This document shows, piece by piece, positions 32,406 through 41,564 of a stretch of 64,000 bases of DNA. Every line of letters begins with the position of its first letter. Positions within the stretch are counted from its first letter, which is position 1. The position numbers were made by a program, and so were the translations under genes. This DNA comes from Microcystis wesenbergii NRERC-220. GTDB taxonomy: Bacteria; Cyanobacteriota; Cyanobacteriia; Cyanobacteriales; Microcystaceae. Location of the stretch: NCBI RefSeq assembly GCF_032027425.1, contig NZ_JAVSJA010000001.1, positions 1,302,001 to 1,366,000 of the forward strand. The letters are read 5' to 3'. Under the pieces are notes generated by a model, which worked only from the letters and a program-made list of their open reading frames with translations, had not been told where the DNA came from and ran no database searches.

Positions 32406-34200
32406 AAAGCAATCTGTCCTCGTTGTGGGTTAGAGAGCGATAAACTACACCAAAATCATCGACATTTAGTCAAAGATTTACCGCTCTCAGGCCAACCAGT
32501 GTACCTACAAGTTAATCGTCGTCAATTTAAGTGCGATAATTGTCAGAAGCCCTTTAGCGAAGAGTTAGATTTTGTCGCCAGTAAACGAACCTATACGAAA
32601 AGACTAGCCGAGAATATACTTGAACAATTAAAAGAAGGAGATATTTTAAATGTTAGCCGAAGAAATGACGTAACGGAAGAAGAGATTCAAAGAATGCTAG
32701 AGGACATCGCTGAAGAAATTACCGAGCCAGATTTATCGGAATTAAAAAGACTAGGAATTGATGAAATCGCTCTAGTGAAGGGACAAAAAAATTACTGTGC
32801 AGTTTTAGTAAATTTAGATACGGGAAAACTAATAGCTATTCTGGAGAAGCGAACACAAGAAGAGTTTAAGAAAACCCTTACGGGCTGGGGAAAAGAGGTG
32901 TTAGAGCAAATTGAAGAAGTGAGCATAGACCTTTGGTTGTCCTATAAAAATCTGGTAAAAGAATTGATGCCGTCGGCCGAGGTAGTCGCTGATAGATTCC
33001 ATGTAATGAAACAAATTAATCAAGAGTTAGACGAACAGAGAAGAGCGGAAAAAAGAGCCGTAGAAGCGCGGAAAAAGAAAAAACAGAAAGCGGAAAAAGA
33101 AGCGAAGCTAGAAGTTTTAAAGCGAAGTAAATATAGCCTGTTAAAAAATGAAGAAGATTTAACGGAACCCCAAAAAATCAAACTAGAAGCTATCAAAAAA
33201 ACTTGGCTAAATTTGAAAGAGATGCACGAATTAAAGGAAGAATTCAGAAGGATTTACGAAACCTCAAAGAATCCGACAGAGGGAATGCTATCCATCTCGG
33301 AATGGTTGGCAAAATCCTCCAGTGTTTTTACCAAGAGTTGTCAAACAATCCGAAACTGGTTTGGAGAAATCATTAGTTATTTCGAGCGAAGGACAACGAA
33401 TGGATTAGTCGAGGGAATCAACAATAAACTTAAACTAATAAAACGAAGAGGCTATGGCTTTAGAAACTTTCGAAATTTTTGGGTTAGAAGTATGTTGTCT
33501 TGGCATCTTGTCTGTTGATTTAGCATAAAGAGTAACGAAGAGCCGAATATTCTTTGCATTACAAAATCACTTGAAGTACTTGCTCAAACAATTGAGACAC
33601 CTACAGATTCTATGCCTCTTTACTCTGTTTACAGACAAGAACTAATTCGCAAAGGGTGGTTACCTGTCCCTCAGAAATTTGGAGTGAGACCAAATATACC
33701 TGAAGTTGTGTGTGGTGCAAGTGGTCGTTTGTGTACTGCTTATTGGCTTTACTCCAAAGTGGCTGAGAACAGAGAACTAAGATTTATACTTTGGGACACT
33801 AAACGAGGTCTTGTTGTTGCGCCTTATATGGAATGATTGAGGGGATAAATACAAAAATCAAGTTAATTAAAAGATAGGCTATGGATTTGCCAATTTTGAT
33901 AACTTTCGGCTTAAGCTATTGGCTTGCCTTAACTCTTGACAAATCTTAACACACATAAACACGAAGAGCCGGATTTTTTATCGAGTGCGATCGCCATCGC
34001 CGTAGTGGACTGACACGACTACAATGTTGCTTGGTAAAACTGCTATAATCTAAGTCTAGCAAGGATTTAAGTCAAAAAGCTAATGCACTATTTTAGCTGT
34101 GTCAATCCAGTGCGATCGCAATCTTGTAGGGTGCGTTCCCTAATGTGTCTCCTACTGCTCCAGCGATCGATTTTGGGGAACGCACCATGCACATTGATTA

Positions 34201-34442
34201 GCTCTCCTGCAAAAATCAAAAATCTGACCTTAGGTAAGGAGACAGGAGACAGGCTTCGGCCGTGAGCTTTTGCGTTCGACAAAAGCTCACGCCGAGGTCC
34301 GAACGGAGACAGGAGACTCCGAGGAGAAAAAAGACAAGAGACAACTATCCTATCCATAAAACCTGAGATTATGTCCAATTTATCGGAGCTTTTAGATATT
34401 TTGACCCGATAGCGCCTCGATAACTTACTTTTGCAGGAGGTC
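34201..34442. mobile_element. TA-flanked MITE related to IS5-like ends
   Basis: 242 bp with terminal inverted repeats GCTCTCCTGCAAAA and (complement of right end) GACCTCCTGCAAAA, flanked by TA at 34199-34200 and 34443-34444. The ends resemble those of the IS at 59401-60693 (GACCTCTTGCATAA). It splits a copy of the 196-bp repeat and itself carries a GC-rich palindrome at 34251-34310. Confidence 0.75.
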
Positions 34443-34510
34443 TATTGAAACTGTGAGTCTAATACCATTTTTCTTTATTAGTGGCAGACATCCTATTCCC
34501 CTTTCCCCCC

Positions 34511-34760
34511 TAGGGTTTGCTGAAAAAGTTTGTTGGTGGGGCTAGGAGTCAGTCCCGATGAAAAAATTTTCACCCCCACAGATGAAAGAATTAGGGTTGG
34601 CTGAATAAATCTAAAAACCTTGTTGGATAAGGCTTTTAGACTTTTTTTCCCTGAAAAAGTGCCTACCATTGGAGTGATTGGGGGGAAAATTTAGGGATTT
34701 TTTCCCTGAAAATTAGGTAATTGACCACCTGAAAATGGGTAAAACCCCACACCCCACCCC
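34511..34760. repeat. Dispersed repeat with tagggtttgctgaa ends
   Basis: Begins tagggtttgctgaaaaag, has a second inward end ttagggttggctgaataaat at 34590, and a body (aaccttgttggataaggc, gtgattggggggaaaattt, attaggtaattgacc) that is the reverse complement of 61830-61979. Other members: 54497-54762 and fragments at 10176 and 28376. Confidence 0.7.
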
Positions 34761-34906
34761 CCCTGCCCCCCCGACATCGGGGGGGTCGGGGGGGCAAGGG
34801 GGGGTGGAGGAGATTCGGCTAATCCAAGAATAAGCAGTTTAAATACGTCTTAGCTTAACTGATCACTGATCACTGATAGCTATCTCCTGAATTCTGACAA
34901 GACAAA

Positions 34907-35716
34907 TTAACCGAATCTACCGGCTACATAATCGCGAGTTTGTTGATTAACTGCATCGGTGAAAATTTTCTGGGTGGTGTCAAATTCCACCAAACGACCG
35001 ACGCGGGTTTCATCGGCATTAAAAAAGGCCGTGCGATCGGATACCCTAGAGGCCTGTTGCATATTATGGGTGACAATGACGATCGTGTATTGTTGCTTCA
35101 ATTCATGGATTAATTCCTCGACTTTGAGGGTAGAAAGGGGGTCTAAAGCCGAACAAGGTTCATCCATTAATAATACTTTTGGTTTTACCGCCAAAGCGCG
35201 AGCAATACACAATCTTTGTTGTTGTCCTCCCGATAATCCTAAAGCGGATTTATTCAACAGATCTTTAACTTCATTCCAAAGAGCGGCCCCTTTTAAAGCT
35301 AATTCCACAATCCCATCTAATTCACTGCGACTAGCGGAACGATAAATTCTAATACCATAGGCAATATTATCGTAAATACTAGCGGGAAAAGGGTTAGGGC
35401 GCTGAAACACCATGCCCACCTGTCGCCGTAAGGTATGAAGGTTAACTTTGGGGGCGTAGATATCTTGGCCAAAAAACCTAACTTTCCCCTTAACTGTCAC
35501 TTGCCCCTCTAATTCCCCGATACGATTGAGGGCTTTTAAGAGAGTGGATTTACCACAACCAGAGGGGCCGATCATGGCGGTTACTTGCCTTTGAGGTATT
35601 TGTAAAGAAACCCCTTCCAGGGCTTTTTTGCTACCGTAGAAAAAGCTAAGATTTTCGACTTCGATCGCCGAATTAGCTAGAGAAGTAGGAGTGTTCATGA
35701 GAGAGGAATCGATCAT
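34907..35716 (-). CDS. pstB: Phosphate ABC transporter ATP-binding protein PstB (cluster 1)
   Basis: 269-aa ATPase that powers PstCA. Walker A is GPSGCGKST (about residue 52), signature [15 protein letters not shown], Walker [12 protein letters not shown], with the switch His in [15 protein letters not shown]. The frame allows a start at 35716 or at the second ATG 35698 ([17 protein letters not shown]); neither has a strong ribosome-binding site. It is the last gene of pstS-C-A-B on the minus strand, 11 bases after pstA. It differs more from the two PstB copies of cluster 2 than they do from each other. Confidence 0.93.
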   Translation of the reverse strand: MIDSSLMNTPTSLANSAIEVENLSFFYGSKKALEGVSLQIPQRQVTAMIGPSGCGKSTLLKALNRIGELEGQVTVKGKVRFFGQDIYAPKVNLHTLRRQVGMVFQRPNPFPASIYDNIAYGIRIYRSASRSELDGIVELALKGAALWNEVKDLLNKSALGLSGGQQQRLCIARALAVKPKVLLMDEPCSALDPLSTLKVEELIHELKQQYTIVIVTHNMQQASRVSDRTAFFNADETRVGRLVEFDTTQKIFTDAVNQQTRDYVAGRFG

Positions 35717-35727
35717 AAGAAAAATAC

Positions 35728-36612
35728 TTAATTTGAGCGTTTACGAGTGACAAAACGGGAAAGAAGGCTAGTAATTAAAACTAAGATAATTAGGACTAAA
35801 GAAGCTGTCCAAGCCAGGGAATTTTGTTCAGGAAAGGGGGAACTAGCGTAGTTATAAATCAACACCGTTAAAGCCGGTGTGGGCGACCAAAGACTTTCTT
35901 GCCAAAATTGACTAAATAAAGCTGTAAACATTAAGGGGGCGGTTTCTCCAGCAGCCCGGGCCACCGCTAATAATATCCCGGTCATAATCGGTGCGATCGC
36001 TGCTGGCAGGACAATGCGAAATACCGTATCGAAACGGGAACCCCCCAAAGCGGAGGAACCGAGACGGTAGGACATGGGTATTAGTTTCAGGGCCTCTTCC
36101 GTGGTTAAAGCGATGATCGGCAACATAATCACCCCCAAAGCAAAGGCCCCGGCTACGGCGGAAAATTGTTTGGTAGTTAAGACCAAAACCCCGAAAGAAA
36201 ACACCCCGACGATAACGGAAGGGGTACTACTCAACACCACGATCGCAAAGCGCAGAATACCGCCAATTTTGGAACCCCGAGCGAATTCCGAGAGGAAAAC
36301 CCCGGTGAGAATCCCCAGAGGTATGCTGCCTAAGGACGCTAAACCGACCATGGTTAAAGTCCCCACGATCGCATTGGCAAAACCGTTGGGAACACTGGGA
36401 TCAGAGCCAACTGGGGCGGGTAAAGAGGTGAAAACTTGCCAATTGAATCCGGGTAAACCTTCTTTGACAATTTGAAAGAGGATAGCGAATAAAGGCAGAA
36501 TGGCGATGGCACTAAGAGCGATCGCTAAACCCGTGAGACCGTTGGTAAAAAAATGTCGCCACGGTGACAGGGGTTGCTGTAAATCTTCTTCGGGAAAAGC
36601 TCCTTGGCTCAT
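35728..36612 (-). CDS. pstA: Phosphate ABC transporter permease PstA (cluster 1)
   Basis: 294-aa inner-membrane permease with about six helices ([40 protein letters not shown], and so on). The cytoplasmic coupling loop that meets PstB is [29 protein letters not shown], the EAA-type motif with conserved Gly. It lies between pstC (4 bases upstream) and pstB (11 bases downstream), so one polycistronic message is likely. Confidence 0.93.
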   Translation of the reverse strand: MSQGAFPEEDLQQPLSPWRHFFTNGLTGLAIALSAIAILPLFAILFQIVKEGLPGFNWQVFTSLPAPVGSDPSVPNGFANAIVGTLTMVGLASLGSIPLGILTGVFLSEFARGSKIGGILRFAIVVLSSTPSVIVGVFSFGVLVLTTKQFSAVAGAFALGVIMLPIIALTTEEALKLIPMSYRLGSSALGGSRFDTVFRIVLPAAIAPIMTGILLAVARAAGETAPLMFTALFSQFWQESLWSPTPALTVLIYNYASSPFPEQNSLAWTASLVLIILVLITSLLSRFVTRKRSN

Positions 36613-36616
36613 AAAA

Positions 36617-37591
36617 TTAACGATTGCGGTTGATAAATTGTACTAACAAAGCCGCTACACTATTGACAGCTAAGGTAATAACAAATAGAATCAAAGCTAG
36701 ATACATCAAGGCTCCGATGTGAATTTTTTCAAAAGCTTCTGGGAAAGTATTGGCTAGTACAGCAGGAATAGTATAACCGGGGGCCAAGAGGGAGGGACTA
36801 ATAATCGAGGAGTTACCGATTACCATGGCCACCGCCATAGTTTCCCCTAAAGCGCGACCTAAACCGAGGATAATCGCCCCGATAATACCGGAACTGGCCG
36901 CCGGCAACAACACGCGCCAGATGGTTTCCCAACGAGTCGCCCCTAGGGCCATGGAGGCGCTGCGTAATTCGGGGGGGACGGTAAGCAAGACATCGCGACT
37001 GATAGCGGAAATAGTCGGCACGATCATGATCGCTAGGATCACACCGGCAATCAGCATACTTGGTCCCAAAGGTTGGGTATTAAACAAAGGGAACCAAGCA
37101 AAATTTTGAAATAACCATTCTTGCAGGGGTTTAAGCACGGGAATTAGTACGAAAATCCCCCATAAACCAATAATTACACTGGGAATCGAGGCAATTAATT
37201 CCACTAGAAAACCGATGGGATAACGGACACTTGCCGGCAAATAATTCTCGCTAGTGGTTAAAGCAACGGCAACACTGAGGGGAATAGCTAATAAAAGAGC
37301 CAGAATCGAGGAAACGATCGAACCGAAAATAAAGGGTAAACCACCAAATTTGAGGACGTTCACATCCCAAGTGGTTCCCCAGAGAAATCCCCAACCGAAT
37401 TCATTGATCGCCGGCCGCGCATCCTGAAAAACAATCCGGGCCATCCACAGCAGAAAAATTAAACCAGAGGCGGCACAAATCCAGACTAGGATCGTAAAAA
37501 TGCGATTGAATAAACCCGCAGTGCCGGGGCTTTCGTTAAGATTGGCCGCCGAGAGATCAAAAGACTCAACGGGTTCAGAAAAATTAGCCAT
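36617..37591 (-). CDS. pstC: Phosphate ABC transporter permease PstC (cluster 1)
   Basis: 324 aa from ATG 37591 (MANFSEPVESFD); the upstream GTG at 37612 is not needed. Partner of PstA in the channel. Six hydrophobic segments are visible, and the EAA-type loop reads SSGIIGAIILGLGRALGETMAVAMVIG. FLVELIASIPSVIIGLWGIFVL is a typical PstC segment. Located about 175 bases downstream of pstS, with a heptamer-rich spacer in between. Confidence 0.93.
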   Translation of the reverse strand: MANFSEPVESFDLSAANLNESPGTAGLFNRIFTILVWICAASGLIFLLWMARIVFQDARPAINEFGWGFLWGTTWDVNVLKFGGLPFIFGSIVSSILALLLAIPLSVAVALTTSENYLPASVRYPIGFLVELIASIPSVIIGLWGIFVLIPVLKPLQEWLFQNFAWFPLFNTQPLGPSMLIAGVILAIMIVPTISAISRDVLLTVPPELRSASMALGATRWETIWRVLLPAASSGIIGAIILGLGRALGETMAVAMVIGNSSIISPSLLAPGYTIPAVLANTFPEAFEKIHIGALMYLALILFVITLAVNSVAALLVQFINRNR

Positions 37592-37766
37592 AAGGTAGAG
37601 AGCGATTACCACTTATCAGTTGTTGAAAACGCAACTGTAGGGGCTGAACAATGTTCAGCCCAGAGAAAAGAAATACTTGCAGTTATTAGTTATGGGGTTA
37701 ACCGGTAACTTTTTTCCATCTTACTGGAAAGCGGTGACAATCAAGTTCAAACTAATACAAAAGTAT

Positions 37767-38780
37767 TTATTTAATTTTGTTAACTTCGGCTAAAACTTTT
37801 TGAGTCACCGATTGGGGAATCCGGGTAAATTCCAATTGATTGTTAATACCTTGACCAGTGGTGAGAATCCAAGTTAACAGTCTTTTAATTTCTGCCGCTT
37901 TTTTGTTATCCGCGTAGTCTCTCGGTACTAATAACCAAGTAATCCCGACGATCGGATAACCACTGCTCGGATCGTCCATATTAGCGGTAAAATCGGCGTT
38001 AAATTTGATCCCTTCCATCGCCTTGTTAGCTTGGGCGAGACTGGGTTCGACAAATTGACCGGCTTTATTTTGAATTCTGGCGGTTCTCATGGTTGCCCCT
38101 TCATTTTTGCGGGCAAAGGTATCTTGAACGTAACCGATCGAGCCTTCTGTTTGTTTAACCAGGGCCGCCACACCATCATTTTTCGGTCCTTTGAGAACGG
38201 TAAAACCCCAGTTAGGTTCTTTGCTGGTTCCCACTTTACTTTTGAAGGAAGGACTAATAGCACTCAGGTGAGAGGTAAAAATCTCCGTAGTACCGCTACC
38301 ATCAGCCCTAACCACCACTTTAATGGGTTGGTTGGGCAGTTTCGGATCCACCTGTCTCCAGTTAGTGATCTCGCCACTGAAGATTTTACCGAGGTTAGCC
38401 CTGGAAATTTGCAGGTTATTTACCCCCGGCAGATTATAAACCACAGCGACGGCTCCTCCGGCGGTGGGAACTAGCAGTAAACCGTTTTTCATCTGGCTTT
38501 TTTCCGAGGAGGAAGGAGCGGCATCGGAAGCCCCAAAATCGACGGTTCCGGCGATAAATTGCCGGACACCAGCACCGCTACCGACGGAATTATAGTTAAC
38601 GGTGACACCGGTGGCGTTTTTATAGTCGGCAAAATAACGCTGGTATAGGGGCGCGGGAAAGGAGGCTCCTGCACCGTTCAGGGTTTGGGCGAGGGTTTCT
38701 CCCATCGTCCCTGCTAAGGCCGCTGCCGTGGCGAAGGAGACAGCACACACACGAGTTAGGGTAGCAGTTGAGAATATCAT
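37767..38780 (-). CDS. pstS: Periplasmic phosphate-binding protein PstS (cluster 1)
   Basis: 337 aa from ATG 38780 (MIFSTATLTRVCAVSF). The signal peptide runs to about ETLAQ; no lipobox cysteine is at the expected place, so it is probably free periplasmic. Ligand loops are LNGAGASFPAPLYQRYF, SVGSGAGVRQFIAGTVDFGASDA and VVRADGSGTTEIFTSHL, the classical PstS phosphate-contact segments. A three-unit Pho box lies about 110 bases upstream. First gene of the pstSCAB unit. Confidence 0.93.
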   Translation of the reverse strand: MIFSTATLTRVCAVSFATAAALAGTMGETLAQTLNGAGASFPAPLYQRYFADYKNATGVTVNYNSVGSGAGVRQFIAGTVDFGASDAAPSSSEKSQMKNGLLLVPTAGGAVAVVYNLPGVNNLQISRANLGKIFSGEITNWRQVDPKLPNQPIKVVVRADGSGTTEIFTSHLSAISPSFKSKVGTSKEPNWGFTVLKGPKNDGVAALVKQTEGSIGYVQDTFARKNEGATMRTARIQNKAGQFVEPSLAQANKAMEGIKFNADFTANMDDPSSGYPIVGITWLLVPRDYADNKKAAEIKRLLTWILTTGQGINNQLEFTRIPQSVTQKVLAEVNKIK

Positions 38781-38889
38781 AAATTTTCCGGTTGAAGAAT
38801 CCTGCACAATTGGGAAAGTTGAACTTTCTTCAAGATATAGTTTAAGGCACAAATATTACTTTTAAATCTAGAAATATTGGGGATTTTTT

Positions 38890-38919
38890 TGGTTAAGATT
38901 GGGTAAAATTTCGGTTAAG
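38890..38919 (-). promoter_or_regulatory. Pho box upstream of pstS (cluster 1)
   Basis: Read on the minus strand: CTTAACCG-AAA-TTTTACCC-AAT-CTTAACCA, three octamers at 11-base spacing, a very good match to the cyanobacterial Pho box. It lies in the 422-base gap between pstS and the divergent sphX-like gene and could serve both. The rest of the gap shows no gene. Confidence 0.85.
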
Positions 38920-39202
38920 TTTAATTTAAAAATTCACAGCTTTTGGCAATAATTTAGATCGATCAAGACAAAAATCCATTGTATCTATTCAAGGATGAAA
39001 TCTTAATTTAAACCATCTGTTGAGGAGAAATTGCCCGGACAAAGCTTTTTATCTAGGTGTGTGAATTCAAACAGGGCCACCGCTGCTTTTCGCTACTGTT
39101 AAGTTTGTTATCTTTTTGGGGTGAGTTTCGTGTTAAATCAATTTTTTTTGAAATGATGGAGATAGATTTTTCTGACTCCCAGAAAAGCAAGGGGATGGAT
39201 AA

Positions 39203-40219
39203 ATGCTGATAAATCTCGATAAATTGCTCAAAAAGGCTCTTATTTTTGTTAGTGCTGGTGTTTTAGTTGCTTGCGCTCCCGTTGACTCCCAATCAAATAA
39301 ATCAATTATTATTGATGGGTCTAGCACCGTTTACCCGATCACCAAAGCTGTCGCCGATGAATACAAAAAACAAAAACAGCCTTCTGCGGATATAAGCGTC
39401 AATTTTTCGGGGACGACTGGCGGTTTTCGGCAGTTTTGCGCTGGAAAAACCGATATTAGCAATGCTTCGCGACCGATTCGCACCGATGAGATCGAAGCCT
39501 GTAATCGGAATAACATTAGATTTATCGAATTGCCGATCGCCTTTGACGCGCTTACCATCGCAGTCAATAAAGAAAACACTTGGATTGATAGCATCACTTT
39601 AGAGGAATTAAAAAAAATCTGGGAACCTGCGGCCCAGGGTAAAATTACCAAGTGGAGTCAGGTGCGATCGGGATTGCCGGATAAACCTCTCAATCTCTTT
39701 GGTGCGGGCAAAGATTCGGGAACTTTCGATTATTTTACGGAAGCGGTGGTAGGAAAAGAAGATGTTAGCCGCAGCGATTACGTTGCCAGTGAAGATGATG
39801 ACACCTTAATTCAAGGAGTTAGTCAAGATGCCAACGCCCTAGGATATTTTGGTCTAGCTTACTACGAAAAACAAGCGGCGAACTTAAAAGCCTTAGCAAT
39901 AGACAGTGGTAAAGGGGCTGTTTTGCCCTCCCGGGAAACGGTGCTACAATCCACCTATCAACCCTTAGCCCGTCCTTTGTTTATCTACGTTAACGCCCAA
40001 AAAGCCCAGTCTAATAAGGATTTACAGCGTTTTGTCGAGTATTATCTCAGTCAAGCTCAAAATATCGTTCAAGAGGTCGGTTATATTCCCCTGAGCGGTG
40101 AGCATTATCATTTAGCCAAGGTCACTTTCTTTAACGGGGAAGCGGGAACAGTTTTCGGGGGACACTCAAAATTCGATGTGACTTTAGCCGAATTACTACG
40201 CCAGAAAGCCAAGTTTTAG
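39203..40219 (+). CDS. sphX: SphX/PstS-like phosphate-binding lipoprotein (cluster 1)
   Basis: 338 aa. Signal sequence ends in lipobox LVACAP (Cys about residue 24), so membrane-anchored. The binding domain shows IDGSSTVYPITKAVADEY, SGTTGGFRQFCAGKTDISNASRP and GKDSGTFDYFTEAVV, the pattern of SphX, the PstS-like protein induced by phosphate limitation in cyanobacteria. It diverges from pstS and shares its control region. Its closest relative in the window is the gene at 47176. Confidence 0.88.
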   Translation: MLINLDKLLKKALIFVSAGVLVACAPVDSQSNKSIIIDGSSTVYPITKAVADEYKKQKQPSADISVNFSGTTGGFRQFCAGKTDISNASRPIRTDEIEACNRNNIRFIELPIAFDALTIAVNKENTWIDSITLEELKKIWEPAAQGKITKWSQVRSGLPDKPLNLFGAGKDSGTFDYFTEAVVGKEDVSRSDYVASEDDDTLIQGVSQDANALGYFGLAYYEKQAANLKALAIDSGKGAVLPSRETVLQSTYQPLARPLFIYVNAQKAQSNKDLQRFVEYYLSQAQNIVQEVGYIPLSGEHYHLAKVTFFNGEAGTVFGGHSKFDVTLAELLRQKAKF

Positions 40220-40228
40220 AAACTTAAA

Positions 40229-40262
40229 ATAGGGTGAGATTAACTCACCCTATCAACTTTTA
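40229..40262 (+). terminator. Rho-independent terminator after sphX (cluster 1)
   Basis: Stem AGGGTGAG/CTCACCCT (40231-40238 and 40244-40251), extended by flanking AT pairs, followed by atcaacttttattt. It begins about 10 bases after the stop. Confidence 0.75.
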
Positions 40263-40391
40263 TTTATGCTGCGGGAATAAAGCTAAAATTCTTGGGTTTG
40301 CTTCCTTTTTCTTGAGAAGAGGCATTTATCGGCGTTGTATAAAGAATTGATTAGGGTTGATCAAGCTTTTTGCCAGTGATTTGGCTAATCT

Positions 40392-40658
40392 TTACTCCTG
40401 ATCTGGGGATTGTCCGAAAAGATGCTCTACAATTCGCTTAACTTCTGTACGGATACCGGTGACTTCGTTGCGGAAAAACTGTTGATCGCTCTCAGCTTGA
40501 GTGATAAATTGGTTTAATCACTCGTTGGTTCGTTCAAAACTCTCTGCTATTGTCCTAACCTCACCGGTTAGTTGTGCTATATCTTCTCGATTCTGTTGCG
40601 TGAGGACAACGGTAGCCTGTAATATGCTCTCGATCCGTTCTAATCTTTCATCCGTCAT
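40392..40658 (-). pseudogene. Small coiled-coil protein gene with an internal stop
   Basis: From ATG 40658 the frame reads MTDERLERIESILQATVVL, then QQNREDIAQLTGEVRTIAES and FERTNE, meets TGA at 40520-40518, and continues in the same frame as LNQFITQAESDQQFFRNEVT and so on to FGQSPDQE and TAA at 40394. Such heptad-rich proteins of about 88 aa are common in multicellular and colonial cyanobacteria; where others have Arg (CGA) this copy has TGA. Function unknown. Not listed among plus-strand genes because the plus-strand frame there is a shadow. Confidence 0.7.
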
Positions 40659-40912
40659 CGGTTACAATCCCTTTAGAGCTTTTTATCTGTCTCTTGCCAA
40701 TAGTAGTCGTTAAGGGACTGTTTTAATTATGGGAGATCAATCACGGAACATGAGGATTATTATGTCTCACGGTCGAGAAACTGTTAGTAACTCAAGGTCA
40801 AAATTCTTGCCATAAGAAGAACATAAGCGATTGCAAAATTAGCCCTATTCCCATAATAACGGAAAAGGTTTGAGTTTGAGTTTGAGTTTAATTTTATCTA
40901 GAAAATTTTGTC

Positions 40913-41299
40913 ATGAAAAATCTTCAACAAACTATTAGATTTACTTTATTATATTTACTTCTTACTGCCAGGGTTCTTGCCGCACCCCCTCCCACTCGTA
41001 TTAATGATTGTTCTAACACTTTTATCCAAGAAATAACCACCAGATTTGATGACGACCCTGATGCGGAAGCAGTTGTGGTTCTAACCAACGGAGTTGTTCT
41101 GTTTTTCTATGTTAAACTTGATGAAGTTCCAGCTTTAAAAACAGCTTTACCCGGCGATAAAGTAAAACTATGTTTAACTAAAGTGCCAGATGATTGTCCA
41201 CCGGGTGATGAACGAGGTAAAATTTATAGTGTGTTAAACTATAGAACTCAACAGTATTTTAAAGCGATGAATTCTTGGCATTACTGTGGGGGTGCTTAA
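40913..41299 (+). CDS. Hypothetical secreted protein with four cysteines
   Basis: 128 aa with a signal peptide (MKNLQQTIRFTLLYLLLTARVLAAPPP). The mature part has Cys in INDCSN, KLCLTK, DDCPPG and WHYCGG, enough for two disulfides, and a beta-rich middle (AVVVLTNGVVLFFYVKL, LPGDKVKLCL). I do not recognise a family. It sits alone between the two phosphate clusters with its own promoter region, so a phosphate link is only positional. Confidence 0.65.
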   Translation: MKNLQQTIRFTLLYLLLTARVLAAPPPTRINDCSNTFIQEITTRFDDDPDAEAVVVLTNGVVLFFYVKLDEVPALKTALPGDKVKLCLTKVPDDCPPGDERGKIYSVLNYRTQQYFKAMNSWHYCGGA

Positions 41300-41328
41300 C
41301 ATTAGTAAGCTTATTTTTGTAAGCCATA

Positions 41329-41424
41329 TTTAGTCTTAGCCATCTCAAACAAACTAAAGTCTATCAAGAAGCAATAAAAGAAAGTAGAAAAGAAGGTCAA
41401 CAACGGGGGAAATTACCGGCATAA
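41329..41424 (+). pseudogene. C-terminal scrap of a DUF2887/Rpn-type protein
   Basis: Frame FSLSHLKQTKVYQEAIKESR and KEGQQRGKLPA before TAA. The phrase L..LKQT.VYQEA....(E)GQ is typical of the C-terminal end of DUF2887 and related Rpn/PD-(D/E)XK proteins. A stop codon lies just upstream in frame and no N-terminal part is present. Confidence 0.5.
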
Positions 41425-41564
41425 CTTAGATTATCTTACCCTCGCTATTTCCTTAGACTTGGACAACGTTTTTGCAATCAGTTAAGTTAATCGTTTTTCA
41501 ATCATTCCAGATGGAAAAAATTAATCTATCCCGGAATCATGAATAACGATTAATTATTAATACT

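Larger units (their letters stand above)
31116..33518 (+). pseudogene. ISL3-family transposase, interrupted
   Basis: The 5' part starts at ATG 31116 (MILDKFLNLEGTSIQGYRHL) and has an in-frame TGA at 31194. It reads on to KKKKAI, where the ISKra4 element is inserted, and resumes at 32406 with CPRCGLESDKLHQNHRHLV (zinc-binding N-terminal domain). The remaining DDE core is intact: GIDEIALVKGQ, VADRFHVMKQ and LVEGINNKLKLIK carry the presumed catalytic D, D and E. A GTG at 32343, inside the end of the ISKra4 transposase gene, opens the downstream frame, so an N-truncated protein of up to 391 aa could be made. Confidence 0.88.
30935..33544 (+). mobile_element. ISL3-family insertion sequence (carrying a nested ISKra4 element)
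   Basis: Ends are GGCTCTTCGGTAATTGTTATG on the left and AGTAACGAAGAGCC on the right, flanked on both sides by the 8-bp duplication GAATATTC (30927-30934, 33545-33552), the usual ISL3 target-duplication length. Without the nested element (31227-32405 plus one 9-bp repeat) the IS would be about 1.42 kb. It encodes one ISL3 transposase, now broken. Confidence 0.92.
30895..33836 (+). pseudogene. Small secreted protein gene split by an ISL3 insertion
   Basis: Codons 1-13 are at 30895-30933 (MRDKVLIILLLNI). The ISL3 element with its 8-bp duplication GAATATTC intervenes, and the same frame resumes at 33553 with LCITKSLEVLAQT and ends at 33836. Joined, this gives about 107 aa with a signal peptide cut near VLAQ and a mature domain containing SVYRQELIRKGWLPVPQKF, PEVVCGASGRLC and RFILWDTKRGLVVAP, with two cysteines. 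The join restoring a signal peptide is strong support. An ATG at 33612 could still express a leaderless 74-aa piece. I do not recognise a function. Confidence 0.75.
33837..34906. other. Repeat-rich intergenic region between the secreted-protein remnant and pstB
   Basis: No gene supported over 1 kb. In order: a solitary ISL3-type end (acacgaagagcc, to 33970); a split third copy of the 196-bp repeat (34129-34198, resuming at 34445); a TA-flanked MITE (34201-34442) with a GC-rich palindrome in it; the tagggtttgctgaa repeat family (34511-34760); C/G-rich runs (34740-34805); and a 50-bp piece at about 34812-34859 shared with the IS1380 remnant at 62200. Confidence 0.65.

Noticed and set aside
33959-33970. 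Second complete ISL3 element ending at 33970
   Set aside because: Only an outer end is present; no partner end with an 8-bp duplication was found upstream.
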